From Bacteroidota bacterium (GTDB lineage: Bacteria > Bacteroidota > Bacteroidia > Cytophagales > Cyclobacteriaceae): DNA of 64,000 bases. The DNA lies in NCBI GenBank assembly GCA_023393375.1, contig JAEWLI010000166.1, positions 1-64,000 on the forward strand, read 5' to 3'. Position 1 is the stretch's first letter, and the number at the start of each line of letters is the position of its first letter. The position numbers and the translations under genes are program-made. The notes beneath the pieces were generated by a model. That model saw nothing but the letters and a program-made list of their open reading frames with translations, searched no databases and was not told the origin of the DNA. Below, one piece after another: positions 43,385 through 51,870 of the stretch.

Positions 43385-43735
43385 ATGAATAAAAAAGACA
43401 TGGCCGAGGCTTTTTCAAAGGGGGAATTTGATAAAGTATTTGCCCACTTAGCCGATAACATTATTTGGAAGGTAGTTGAAGAAAATGAATTTGTAGGCAA
43501 AGCAACCGTAATACAACAATGTGAGCAGGTAGCAGCTTATTTTCGGTCAGTTGTTACTGATTTTAAAACGCAGCAAGTTATTTGTGAAGGTCAACATGTG
43601 GCAGTAAGTGGGACAGCTGAATTTTTTAGGAACGATCAACGGATTTCCTTTGTTTCTGCCTGCGATGTCTATGAATTTAATGATGAAAATCTGGTAAAGA
43701 ACATTACCTCCTACTGTATTCAAAAAAAACTTTAA
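43385..43735 (+). CDS. nuclear transport factor 2 / SnoaL-like protein
   Basis: A 116-residue protein: MNKKDMAEAFSKGEFDKVFAHLADNIIWKVVEENEFVGKATVIQQ, then VVTDFKTQQVICEGQHVAVSGTAEF and a final VYEFNDENLVKNITSYC. This is the alpha-plus-beta NTF2-like cone (SnoaL-like), usually a small ligand-binding or enzyme fold. The true reaction is unknown. I start it at ATG 43385, not at a TTG 13 codons earlier. It precedes the AHSA1-like gene by 11 bases, so the two are likely co-transcribed. Confidence 0.75.
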   Translation: MNKKDMAEAFSKGEFDKVFAHLADNIIWKVVEENEFVGKATVIQQCEQVAAYFRSVVTDFKTQQVICEGQHVAVSGTAEFFRNDQRISFVSACDVYEFNDENLVKNITSYCIQKKL

Positions 43736-43746
43736 GAAGAAGAACG

Positions 43747-44178
43747 ATGAAAAGAAACACTTTAAATATCGAGCGCATTTTTGATGTCGATATAGCACTC
43801 ATTTGGCAATGTTGGTCTGACCCGGAATTCATTAAGAAATGGTATGGTGCGGATCCAAATGGGACAGTAGCAATTGCCGACATCGATTTTAGGGAGGGCG
43901 GCTTGTACACAATAACATTCACCGATTCCGATCAAACTGTTCATACCGGCAGGGGAAAACACCTGAATATTGAACCGTTTAAAAATATCAGATTGACCCT
44001 GGAGTGGGTAAACGAGCCCGGGCAAATCTCAGAACTGAATATCGATTTTATTTCTTTGAATGGAAAAACCAAAATGATCTTTACCCAAAGTGGCATCCAA
44101 CATCCAACTATCCATGATTACGAGTATGGCTGGAATAATTCTTTTAATAAAATGGAAAAAATCTTCATTGACAAATAA
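43747..44178 (+). CDS. SRPBCC (AHSA1-like) protein
   Basis: A 143-residue soluble protein of the START/Bet v1-like fold, AHSA1 subfamily: NIERIFDVDIALIWQCWSDPEFIKKWYGADP, then DIDFREGGLYTITF and LTLEWVNEPGQISELNIDF. Such proteins bind small hydrophobic molecules and are often neighbours of NTF2-like genes, as here. It follows that gene by 11 bases. The function is not determined. Confidence 0.85.
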   Translation: MKRNTLNIERIFDVDIALIWQCWSDPEFIKKWYGADPNGTVAIADIDFREGGLYTITFTDSDQTVHTGRGKHLNIEPFKNIRLTLEWVNEPGQISELNIDFISLNGKTKMIFTQSGIQHPTIHDYEYGWNNSFNKMEKIFIDK

Positions 44179-44326
44179 AAATTCCCCCGTTTGTTATTAT
44201 ATCCACCAAAACGACAACACCTCTTCTCCAAATCTATAAATCTATCGGGAACGATGACTAAATTATTTTGCGACTTCAGAATATTTTTATAACTTACCAA
44301 TAATAGATGTCAGATTTAATAAACCT

Positions 44327-44758
44327 ATGAAAGCCAAACCTATCTTAAGAATTGATCTGATCCTTTACCTGTTTGGGGTGATCTTTTTTGCTGTTTCCAT
44401 GTTTACACGACTGCCAACTGTTGATTTTAAATTGTCCGATATTTATTATGTATTGGGATTGAATAGCATTTTCTTTGTATTTGCCCTAATCCTATTAACG
44501 ATGGGTTTAATTTATACCTATCTTTTATCAAAATCGAAACGGCCTCACCGGGTTTTTCTGATCTTCTTTGTTATTATGATGGCCTATCCACTATGGAGAC
44601 TAATGGAGATGGCCTCTACATATTTCGCAATTGGAGGTTTTTCAAATAGATATTTCACCATTACTGCAGCACCTGAATTAAAAGTCCTTCCCGTTTTGCT
44701 CTCTTTTTTACTGGCCATGGTTTCCTTTGTCCTGAGTGTGGTATGGAGTGAAAGATAA
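44327..44758 (+). CDS. small integral membrane protein, four predicted helices
   Basis: A 143-residue hydrophobic protein with membrane helices at about 7-26, 42-66, 75-95 and 118-140, joined by short polar loops (one with SKSKRPHR, which would be cytoplasmic). I recognise no family. It follows the AHSA1 gene by 148 bases and is alone on the plus strand before a 264-base gap in which I see nothing but AT-rich DNA. Confidence 0.65.
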   Translation: MKAKPILRIDLILYLFGVIFFAVSMFTRLPTVDFKLSDIYYVLGLNSIFFVFALILLTMGLIYTYLLSKSKRPHRVFLIFFVIMMAYPLWRLMEMASTYFAIGGFSNRYFTITAAPELKVLPVLLSFLLAMVSFVLSVVWSER

Positions 44759-45022
44759 AACCGGCATTATCAACTACAAAACCAAACTATAATCTGGTTC
44801 TTTTGTGCCTGTTTTACCCAAGTGCTAAAAAAGTCCTTTATTTTTTTAACCAGTTTAATTATAATATTTCACGTCTTTCGTAAATACTATATTGGTTGAA
44901 TTCATGATCTCAATAATTATTAAAATCATTAATCATTAGATTATAAACTATATGTTATGATCGATAGGTTACAACTTAAACGATAGGTGCAATTGGTTTA
45001 ACTGTTCTGAATCCAACTCCTC

Positions 45023-45868
45023 TTACCACTCAAACCCCGGAAAAACAAAATAAAAGATACTCCAATAATCGTATTCTCTTGAAAAATAGAATTTAAATGG
45101 ACCTTCAAGTGAAATTTCTTCATCGTTTTCAAGAACAGCTTTGTATTTTACGCCTCCTTCTGCATAACCCATTCCACCATGCTCATTTAATTCAAACTTT
45201 ATATCTCTTATAAAATACTGGCAATCAAAAAACTTCTTGTAAGAATTAAAAACAGATGCCATTTTTTCCAACACCTCTTCATTTTTTAATATCTGCCTAT
45301 CTGGCAAAATAAAAGTATAGGCCAATTCAGAGCTGTACTCATTAAATCTTTGTCCAAACCAATCATTCAGGAAATCCATGGTTCTGTTTTTGATATCCAG
45401 TTCGTGGTTAGGATGGAATTCTTCATAGATGAAATTTGTGGTAAACCCTGCTACGTCAATATCATCTGTTTCTTGTTCAAAAAGTTCTTCAGTGATAAAT
45501 TCATATTTCAACCTGTCACTGTATTCACCAATAAAATCTACATTGATATTGTTTTGGTTTAGAATTTCAATAATTTGCACCAAAGCTTTCGTTGTAACTT
45601 CATCATTTAGCTCGCTTGATTTTTTAAATTCCGGCTTACCTATTTTTTCATAAACCTTTATTGTTTTATTTTCCGATAAACTCGTTTCGAAAGCCATTAC
45701 ATTTTTCAGAAATTCATTCATAATTTCTGGTGGTGTGTCAGAATCTCCGCTTGTTGTGGCACCAAATTGTGCCTGAAGTTTTAGTTGGAGGAGCTCGTTC
45801 TCCATATGTAATCCTTCTTCAGGATCATTGTTGTGGAAATCATCAGGCAAATTATTTTCTTCATTCAT
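45023..45868 (-). CDS. hypothetical acidic protein, 281 aa
   Basis: A soluble, acidic protein with no signal or helix of membrane type. An acidic N-terminal tail (MNEENNLPDDFHNNDPEEG) precedes a helical segment with EIMNEFLKNVMAFETSLSENKTIKVYEKIG, which resembles helical segments in proteins that bind other proteins. The C-terminal half is a beta-rich domain with GGMGYAEGGVKYKAVLENDEEISLEGPFKFYF and DYWSIFYFVFPGFEW. I start it at ATG 45868, two codons inside a TTG alternative. No function proposed. Confidence 0.7.
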   Translation of the reverse strand: MNEENNLPDDFHNNDPEEGLHMENELLQLKLQAQFGATTSGDSDTPPEIMNEFLKNVMAFETSLSENKTIKVYEKIGKPEFKKSSELNDEVTTKALVQIIEILNQNNINVDFIGEYSDRLKYEFITEELFEQETDDIDVAGFTTNFIYEEFHPNHELDIKNRTMDFLNDWFGQRFNEYSSELAYTFILPDRQILKNEEVLEKMASVFNSYKKFFDCQYFIRDIKFELNEHGGMGYAEGGVKYKAVLENDEEISLEGPFKFYFSREYDYWSIFYFVFPGFEW

Positions 45869-46128
45869 AATCAAGTGATTTATTTAGATAAAAATATTAA
45901 AAATTTGTAATAATTCCTTTTCCTGCTTCCACTTTTATCCTAAATTATCTTCATTTGAATGCAAACAAGTACGAACCGACTTCAAAAAAAATGAGAATTA
46001 TCAAGATTGAACCCCCAGGTTAGCCTGAGTGGTGCAACGCAGCCAATCCGGAAATTTAAGAACAAACGCCAATAAATAATTATTACGGCCTTAAATTACA
46101 TAATCAGTCACCTTTTTTTCGGTATTCT

Positions 46129-46575
46129 TCAATCATTCAACGAATCTATCCCCTGTTCTTTGAGTCGTTCAAGGTGGGCTTTCATTGTTTTCACCTGTTC
46201 TGGTGCGTGGCCTTGCCAATTGGTGACTTCGCCCACTACTCTGAATGGATGTGAAGAACGATAAGATTTTGTGGGGTTGCCTGGAAACTTTTTATCAGTC
46301 AGGTCTGGGTCATCCTCGATGGGCCCGGTGGGTTCTACTAAATAAATCTTTTCACTTCCTTCTCCAAATGCAAGTTCAGCTCCCCAAATGGCAGCATCTA
46401 AAGTCGCTGTGAGAAAAATGTATTTTGCATTTTTTCTTTGTCCATAGTTCGAGTTGAAACCCACTGCGATAAGGTCACCCACTTTTAGTTCAGCCCTTGT
46501 CCCGTGAAAATAAGTTTGGACAAAAGGTGTTGCACCCTGTCCAGTCGATTTTTGATCGTCTTTGTTTTGTGCCAT
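46129..46575 (-). CDS. arr: NAD+-rifampin ADP-ribosyltransferase (Arr-like)
   Basis: A 148-residue protein clearly of the Arr family: FHGTRAELKVGDLIAVGFNSNYG at 23-45, LTATLDAAIWGAELAFGEG at 55-73 and VEPTGPIEDDPDLTDKKFPGNP at 80-101. Family members inactivate rifamycins by ADP-ribosylation at C23. His24 and Asp89 align with the reported catalytic His19 and Asp84 of the mycobacterial enzyme. Phe54 stands where that enzyme has Tyr49. ATG 46575 is chosen over a TTG two codons upstream. It stands alone, with no mobile element beside it, so it is probably a chromosomal environmental arr. Activity on rifampin is inferred only. Confidence 0.9.
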   Translation of the reverse strand: MAQNKDDQKSTGQGATPFVQTYFHGTRAELKVGDLIAVGFNSNYGQRKNAKYIFLTATLDAAIWGAELAFGEGSEKIYLVEPTGPIEDDPDLTDKKFPGNPTKSYRSSHPFRVVGEVTNWQGHAPEQVKTMKAHLERLKEQGIDSLND

Positions 46576-46669
46576 TCTCAAATATTTTTAGTTTGAAGGT
46601 CAGCTAGTTATTAATGATTGATTGCAATATATACGACAAACTGGTTCTGCTGATCAATTTCGATTAATG

Positions 46670-47449
46670 CTATTTTAACATTATACCAGCACCGAATCTT
46701 CCCGAATCAAAACCCAGCCTGCGTGCAGAGAAAAATACATCCGGATTAGAATAAGTGCAACTTCCGCAAATTTCAATGTTTTTTTCCGGGACACCTGTTC
46801 CCATTATCTGGATTTTATTAGCCTGCCAAAGATCAAAATAGCCTTTTCCTGGAGCGGATGATGGTTTAATTAACTGATGATTATTGCCAAATACCTGATT
46901 TACTTGTTCAATTACTTCCTCCCCAACTTCATAATGGTCAGCACTAATGGAAGGGCCTATCCCTGCAATAATGTGGTTAGGGTTAGAATTAAATTCTAGC
47001 GTCATCTTTCTGATGGTATTTACAGCAATCAAACCCACGGTTCCACGCCAACCCGCATGAGCTACCCCGGCTACATGAAATTTTTTGTCATAAAATATTA
47101 TAGGTACACAATCCGCAACCAAAACCCCAATGCAAATATCAGGTGTGGCAGTAATCAAGGCATCTGCTATCTCCAAATCAAGTTTGCCTTCGGCATCGAC
47201 CAGACTTACTTTATTGGAATGACATTGTGCGGGAAAGATCAATGAGGGTAGACCCAAAGCCTTTCGAAGAATTTCCCTGTTCGTATTGGCATTGTCACCA
47301 TCGTTAACTTTTATGCTTAGGTTCAAACTTTCATAATTTCCTTTGCTGACACCGCCCGCTCTGGTTGAAATAAAATGCTTGATACGATTCAATTGATCAA
47401 ATGATTTGAATTGACCAATTTTAATGCCTGACTGATCAATGAATATCAT
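46670..47449 (-). CDS. pgeF: peptidoglycan editing factor / purine nucleoside-processing (YfiH, PgeF) protein
   Basis: A 259-residue protein of the laccase-domain (DUF152) family. The metal triad is His77 (AQCHSNKV), Cys114 (VADCVPIIFYD) and His131 (GVAHAGWRGTVG). Members hydrolyse or process purine nucleosides or correct muropeptide composition; older annotation as polyphenol oxidase is misleading. I start it at ATG 47449, where the family N terminus begins. It starts 13 bases before the stop of the large hybrid sensor upstream (14-base overlap), so the two may be translated together, an odd pairing. Confidence 0.9.
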   Translation of the reverse strand: MIFIDQSGIKIGQFKSFDQLNRIKHFISTRAGGVSKGNYESLNLSIKVNDGDNANTNREILRKALGLPSLIFPAQCHSNKVSLVDAEGKLDLEIADALITATPDICIGVLVADCVPIIFYDKKFHVAGVAHAGWRGTVGLIAVNTIRKMTLEFNSNPNHIIAGIGPSISADHYEVGEEVIEQVNQVFGNNHQLIKPSSAPGKGYFDLWQANKIQIMGTGVPEKNIEICGSCTYSNPDVFFSARRLGFDSGRFGAGIMLK

Positions 47450-50400
47450 GGTCTGATCGATTTTCAATGTCTTCCTGTTTAACTTTCTCCTTTTCCACCT
47501 TGTTTTGACTTGCATATTGCGAAGGAAGTATATTAAACTCAGCCTTAAAGTATTTGGTAAAATACTTGGGGTTGTTAAATCCCACCTGGTAAGCGACTTC
47601 AGCCACTGTCAACTGGCTTTTACCTAATAATTGTGCTGCCCGTTTCAGCCTTAATACTCTGATAAATTCGATCGGGCTTTTCCCTGTGAGGGAAAGTAAT
47701 TTTTTGTAGAGGTTCACCCGGCTCATGCCCAGCTCCCTACTTAGATCTTCCACAGAAAAATCCGAGTCATGCAAATGTTCCTCCACCACTTGTGTACATC
47801 TTTGTACCAATTTTTCATCCAATGAAGTAATTTCAACCTTTGAGGATTTTATTTCGATGTAATTCCGCTGACCTTCAGCATTTTTTAGATTAATAATATT
47901 TTTAATTTTATAAAGCAGGATTTCTACACTAAACGGTTTTGTAATATAATCATCAGCACCTGCTTCAAAACCTTCCAACTTTTGTTCTTCTGTATTTTTG
48001 GCGGACAGTAAAATCACTGGAATATTATTGGTCTTGTTATGTTGTTTTATTTTTTTACAAAGCTCAATGCCATCCATTTCAGGCATAATGATATCGCTGA
48101 TGATCAGCTCCGGCAACATTTCCATCGCCATTTTCAAACCCGTTTTACCATTGCCAGCTTCCACTACATGATAGGTTGATTGAAGGTTATCCTTTATATA
48201 AAACCGAAAATCTTCATTATCTTCTATCAGCAAAATCATCGGTTTGCCATCCGGTTTTATTGAATGTATTTGTGTATCCATTGATTTCGATGGTAATATC
48301 TGCTCGCTAACTGCTTCCTGATCCAAATATCTTTTCTTCAATGGCAATAAAATCACAAAACAGCTGCCTTTGCCCGGTTCACTTTCTACGCTGATGTTTC
48401 CACCGTGCAATTTTGCAAACTCTTGAGTAATGGATAGTCCGATACCGCTTCCCTGATTCACCAACTGTCCAGTTTCCTCTGCCTGAAAAAATCTCTGAAA
48501 AATCTTATCCAGCTGAACTTTAGGTATTCCAATTCCTGTATCCCGAACCCTGATTTCCAAATGCGGATGATATGATTCATCTTCAATGGTTTTTAATTCT
48601 ACAAAAATATGGCCATTTTCCGGGGTGAATTTAAATGCATTTGACAATAAATTAAATAACATCCTCTCCACTTTGTCCAAATCAAATGGCATCAGCAAAG
48701 CCTGTACTTCTGAACTAAATACGAAATGGATCTTTTTATTCTCTGAAACATCAGAAAAGGAATATGCTACATCTTTTATAAATGCGACAATATCTTTTTC
48801 CACCAGATTTAATTTCAATTCGCTCATTTCCATCTTCCTGAAATCGAGCAACTGATTCACAAGGTTTAACAATCTTCTTGCATTTCTGCCTATCATCTGA
48901 AGCTGTTGATTTTCTTTTTGATCATTGGTTTTTCTGATCATTTGATCGATTGGTGATATGATCAGAGAAAGCGGTGTTCTGAATTCATGGCTGATGTTGG
49001 TAAGAAATTTGATTTTCATTAAATCCATAAAATGTTGCCGCTGAGCTTCCTTCCTTTCCTGCTCAAGCCTGAATTTCATAGTCGCCTTCATGATTATCAT
49101 TCTGCGGGCTAAAAGCAATACAAAAACAACTGATAAAAAATAAATGATGATCGCAGGACTTGATAGCCAGAAAGGAGGGAGAACTTCGATTTGCAAGGAT
49201 ATGCTGTCGCTATCAGTAAGCTTTACCCTGAAAGTATATTCTCCAGGATCAAGGTTGGTGTAGATGGCCTTGCGAGTATGTTCGTCTGCTAACAACCAAT
49301 CTTCATTAAAGCCATCCAACCGGTAGAGGAATGTATTTTTCTCTGGATGAAAATAACTTAAAGCTGCAAATTCAATGGCAAAAATGTTTTCTTTGTGTTT
49401 GAGCTGAATTTTTTCTATTTCACTGATAGATTTGTTTAGCACTACCCGTCCATTGATCTTTTGTCCCACTTTCACACTGCTGTTAAAAATCAGGAAGTCT
49501 GTAAATACCAGTTCCGGCACATCTTTTTTATTTGCAATATCTTTCGGATGGAAGAGATTAAAACCATTTGCCCCACCAAAAATGAGCTCCCCTTTTGAGG
49601 TTTTAAAAGATGCATTTTCATTAAATTCTCTTCCCTGCAAACCGTCTGCCGCATCATAATTTATAAATTTATATGGTATACTATTGTCGGCAGCATCCTC
49701 CAAATTGATCATATTAGCCAATCCTCCCGGAGTGCCCATCCAAAGTTGCTTTAAATGGTCTTCCTGAATTGTAAGAATGGTGTTATCGGGCAAACCATCT
49801 TCACTTCTGAATATCTGAAATGAATTGGCCTCTGGATCATATTTGTTGAGTCCTTCCCTGGTCCCTATCCAGATATGACCGTTTGAATCCTGAAATATGT
49901 CAATCACATAGTTGTTGCTCAGAGATCCTTCTGGGGAATCTTGGGAAAAATGAGTGAGTTTTCCTGTTGGTTTATGTAAAATACTAACGCCATAGGTAGT
50001 ACCAATCCATAAATTTTTTTGAGTATCTTCTAAAATGGAAAATATAAAATTTGATTTGAGTGAATTCGGTTGAGCATCGCTATAGGTTTGAAAATTGTCA
50101 TTAACCCTATCGTACCTGCTCAACCCACCACCCAAAGTACCGATCCACAATGTTTTATCTTTATCTTCATAAACTTCCCACACCCTGTCATCGGGCAAGC
50201 TAAGCGAATCAGTAGGATCGTTTTTATAATGGCTGAATTTCTTACCATCATAAACATTCAATCCACCAAAATATGTTCCTATCCATAATTTCTGATGGTG
50301 ATCCATACACAAACTCACAATAATGTCATTACTGATACTATTTGGGTCATCAGGATGGTGTTTAAATTGAGTGAACTGATCTTTTTTCCGGTCGAAATAT

Positions 50401-51566
50401 ATCAAGCCGCCACCATTTGTTCCGATCCAGATATTGCCTTTTTCATCTTCTTCAAAACAATTCACATCGTCATAACTAAGACTGTTTGGGTTGCCGGGCT
50501 GGTGTTTGTACCAAGGAAATTTTATGAAATTTTCATGATAATAATTTACCCCCTTTTTATACGTACCTATCCAGATGATGCCTTTTTTATCTTTATACAT
50601 CGCGGTTATGCTATTCTGGCTCAGGCTTTTTAAGTTATCGGACTCATTTTGTAGAACCACTAACGTAAGTTGATTCTTATTAAGAATGGTGATCCCGCCA
50701 TGATCAGTACCGATCCAGATATTTTTCTCGTTGTCTTCTGTCACTCCTGATACCAGATCGGAGCTTAATGGAGTTGTATGGTGATCTTTTGTAAGATGCT
50801 GAAAAGTTTTATCTGAAGAATTAAAATAAAAAACCCCTTTGGGAATTCCGGTATAATAAATCCATAGGTCATTATCAGTGTCAATGTAGAAATTGTAATT
50901 ATGCCTTTCCTGGTTTGCAATGGTATTTAAATAGTCATTTTCAAGCACCACATCATGATCGACATTAAGTTTTATCAGTAATCCGTTATTATAAATCAAC
51001 CATAAATTACCCTGATGATCTACTGAAAGATCATTTATAATGCCATTGGAAAGTGCAGACTTGCATTTGATCTCTACTTCATGAACCGAAGCCTCTGACT
51101 TTTTGTATTTAAAAACCGTACTGGCCGTTGTCAGATAATATACGTCACCGTTTTTATTATGAAAAGTCTTAATGAGGGATCCGGATGGCAACCCTAATTG
51201 CTCCAATTGAGATTGGTGATCAGAAGTAAACCCTTCAATTGCCGGATTATAAATGTTGTATCCACTTCTGGTTTCCACCCAAATTGAACTTAAATGATCT
51301 TCGAAAATTCTGGTAATATAATTGTCGCTGATGGAGGTAGAGTCTTGATAATTGTGTTTGAATATTCTATAGTTGTAACCATCATACCTGTTTAATCCCG
51401 ACATAGTACCTATCCACATAAAACCTTTCTTGTCTTGATATAAAGCTGTAATATGATTGTTGGACAGTCCTTTGTTGATATCCAAATAAGAGAATTCATA
51501 TTTAGATTGCGAGAATCCTTCGATTACCACAAATAAAATCAAAAATATGATGGGAATAATTCTCAT
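47436..51566 (-). CDS. hybrid two-component system sensor and AraC-type regulator (HTCS)
   Basis: A 1376-residue one-protein signalling system. After a signal peptide (residues 1-19) come about a dozen two-component propeller repeats (to about 690; units like GFMWIGTMSGLNRYDG and GNIWIGTNGGGLIYFDR), then a Y_Y_Y domain (about 742-797). A transmembrane helix follows at about 799-822. The cytoplasmic part has HisKA with His860 (NISHEFRTPLSLI), HATPase (LLSNAFKFTPENG, DTGIGIP), a receiver domain with Asp1158 (IISDIIMPEMDG), and a C-terminal AraC helix-turn-helix (about 1249-1352). HTCS regulators usually sense a glycan fragment and switch on a nearby utilisation locus; no SusC/SusD pair or glycosidase is adjacent here. 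Confidence 0.95.
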   Translation of the reverse strand: MRIIPIIFLILFVVIEGFSQSKYEFSYLDINKGLSNNHITALYQDKKGFMWIGTMSGLNRYDGYNYRIFKHNYQDSTSISDNYITRIFEDHLSSIWVETRSGYNIYNPAIEGFTSDHQSQLEQLGLPSGSLIKTFHNKNGDVYYLTTASTVFKYKKSEASVHEVEIKCKSALSNGIINDLSVDHQGNLWLIYNNGLLIKLNVDHDVVLENDYLNTIANQERHNYNFYIDTDNDLWIYYTGIPKGVFYFNSSDKTFQHLTKDHHTTPLSSDLVSGVTEDNEKNIWIGTDHGGITILNKNQLTLVVLQNESDNLKSLSQNSITAMYKDKKGIIWIGTYKKGVNYYHENFIKFPWYKHQPGNPNSLSYDDVNCFEEDEKGNIWIGTNGGGLIYFDRKKDQFTQFKHHPDDPNSISNDIIVSLCMDHHQKLWIGTYFGGLNVYDGKKFSHYKNDPTDSLSLPDDRVWEVYEDKDKTLWIGTLGGGLSRYDRVNDNFQTYSDAQPNSLKSNFIFSILEDTQKNLWIGTTYGVSILHKPTGKLTHFSQDSPEGSLSNNYVIDIFQDSNGHIWIGTREGLNKYDPEANSFQIFRSEDGLPDNTILTIQEDHLKQLWMGTPGGLANMINLEDAADNSIPYKFINYDAADGLQGREFNENASFKTSKGELIFGGANGFNLFHPKDIANKKDVPELVFTDFLIFNSSVKVGQKINGRVVLNKSISEIEKIQLKHKENIFAIEFAALSYFHPEKNTFLYRLDGFNEDWLLADEHTRKAIYTNLDPGEYTFRVKLTDSDSISLQIEVLPPFWLSSPAIIIYFLSVVFVLLLARRMIIMKATMKFRLEQERKEAQRQHFMDLMKIKFLTNISHEFRTPLSLIISPIDQMIRKTNDQKENQQLQMIGRNARRLLNLVNQLLDFRKMEMSELKLNLVEKDIVAFIKDVAYSFSDVSENKKIHFVFSSEVQALLMPFDLDKVERMLFNLLSNAFKFTPENGHIFVELKTIEDESYHPHLEIRVRDTGIGIPKVQLDKIFQRFFQAEETGQLVNQGSGIGLSITQEFAKLHGGNISVESEPGKGSCFVILLPLKKRYLDQEAVSEQILPSKSMDTQIHSIKPDGKPMILLIEDNEDFRFYIKDNLQSTYHVVEAGNGKTGLKMAMEMLPELIISDIIMPEMDGIELCKKIKQHNKTNNIPVILLSAKNTEEQKLEGFEAGADDYITKPFSVEILLYKIKNIINLKNAEGQRNYIEIKSSKVEITSLDEKLVQRCTQVVEEHLHDSDFSVEDLSRELGMSRVNLYKKLLSLTGKSPIEFIRVLRLKRAAQLLGKSQLTVAEVAYQVGFNNPKYFTKYFKAEFNILPSQYASQNKVEKEKVKQEDIENRSDHDIH

Positions 51567-51870
51567 TTAATAAGGATAAATAGTTGTCAACTAAAATACT
51601 AATTTTTTCATAGACATTCGGACACGTTTACCCATAATCTATTAAAAATGAGGTGAGTAGCTAAATTGAATAATCCTTAAGTCAAAAAAAGACCCGGCTG
51701 AAACACCAGGTCATAAAAGCACCGTATCAAGTATGTTGAAAACCGACATTAGGAATATCCTTTTGCCTCAGCTGGCCTATCGCAATGATTAAGTACTCTA
51801 AAATTAAGCAAATCTGCATTGCCGAATTTGTCTATGATATTAGAAATCCTACATCAGTGATTTATGCATT
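51567..51870. other. gap between hybrid sensor and VWA gene
   Basis: 304 bases. Near the VWA side is about 150 bases of 3' region with no convincing gene (two tiny stop-free stretches only). The terminator at 51684-51712 is the only clear element; the rest holds the promoter of the sensor on the minus strand, which I cannot place. Confidence 0.5.
51684..51712 (-). terminator. terminator downstream of the VWA gene
   Basis: On the minus strand GACCTGG pairs with CCGGGTC (one T-G) around an 8-base loop, followed by seven T's. It lies about 160 bases after the VWA stop and would separate it from the sensor gene. Confidence 0.8.

Noticed and set aside
45991..46059. A short frame with an in-frame TAG (MRIIKIEPPG, stop, PEWCNAANPEI)
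   Set aside because: Both halves are in the same frame and read like protein, but the total is only 23 codons. It may be a tiny remnant; not enough to call.
51721..51850. Short frames on the minus strand after the VWA gene
   Set aside because: Two overlapping frames of about 30 codons, neither with a convincing start; more likely 3' UTR.
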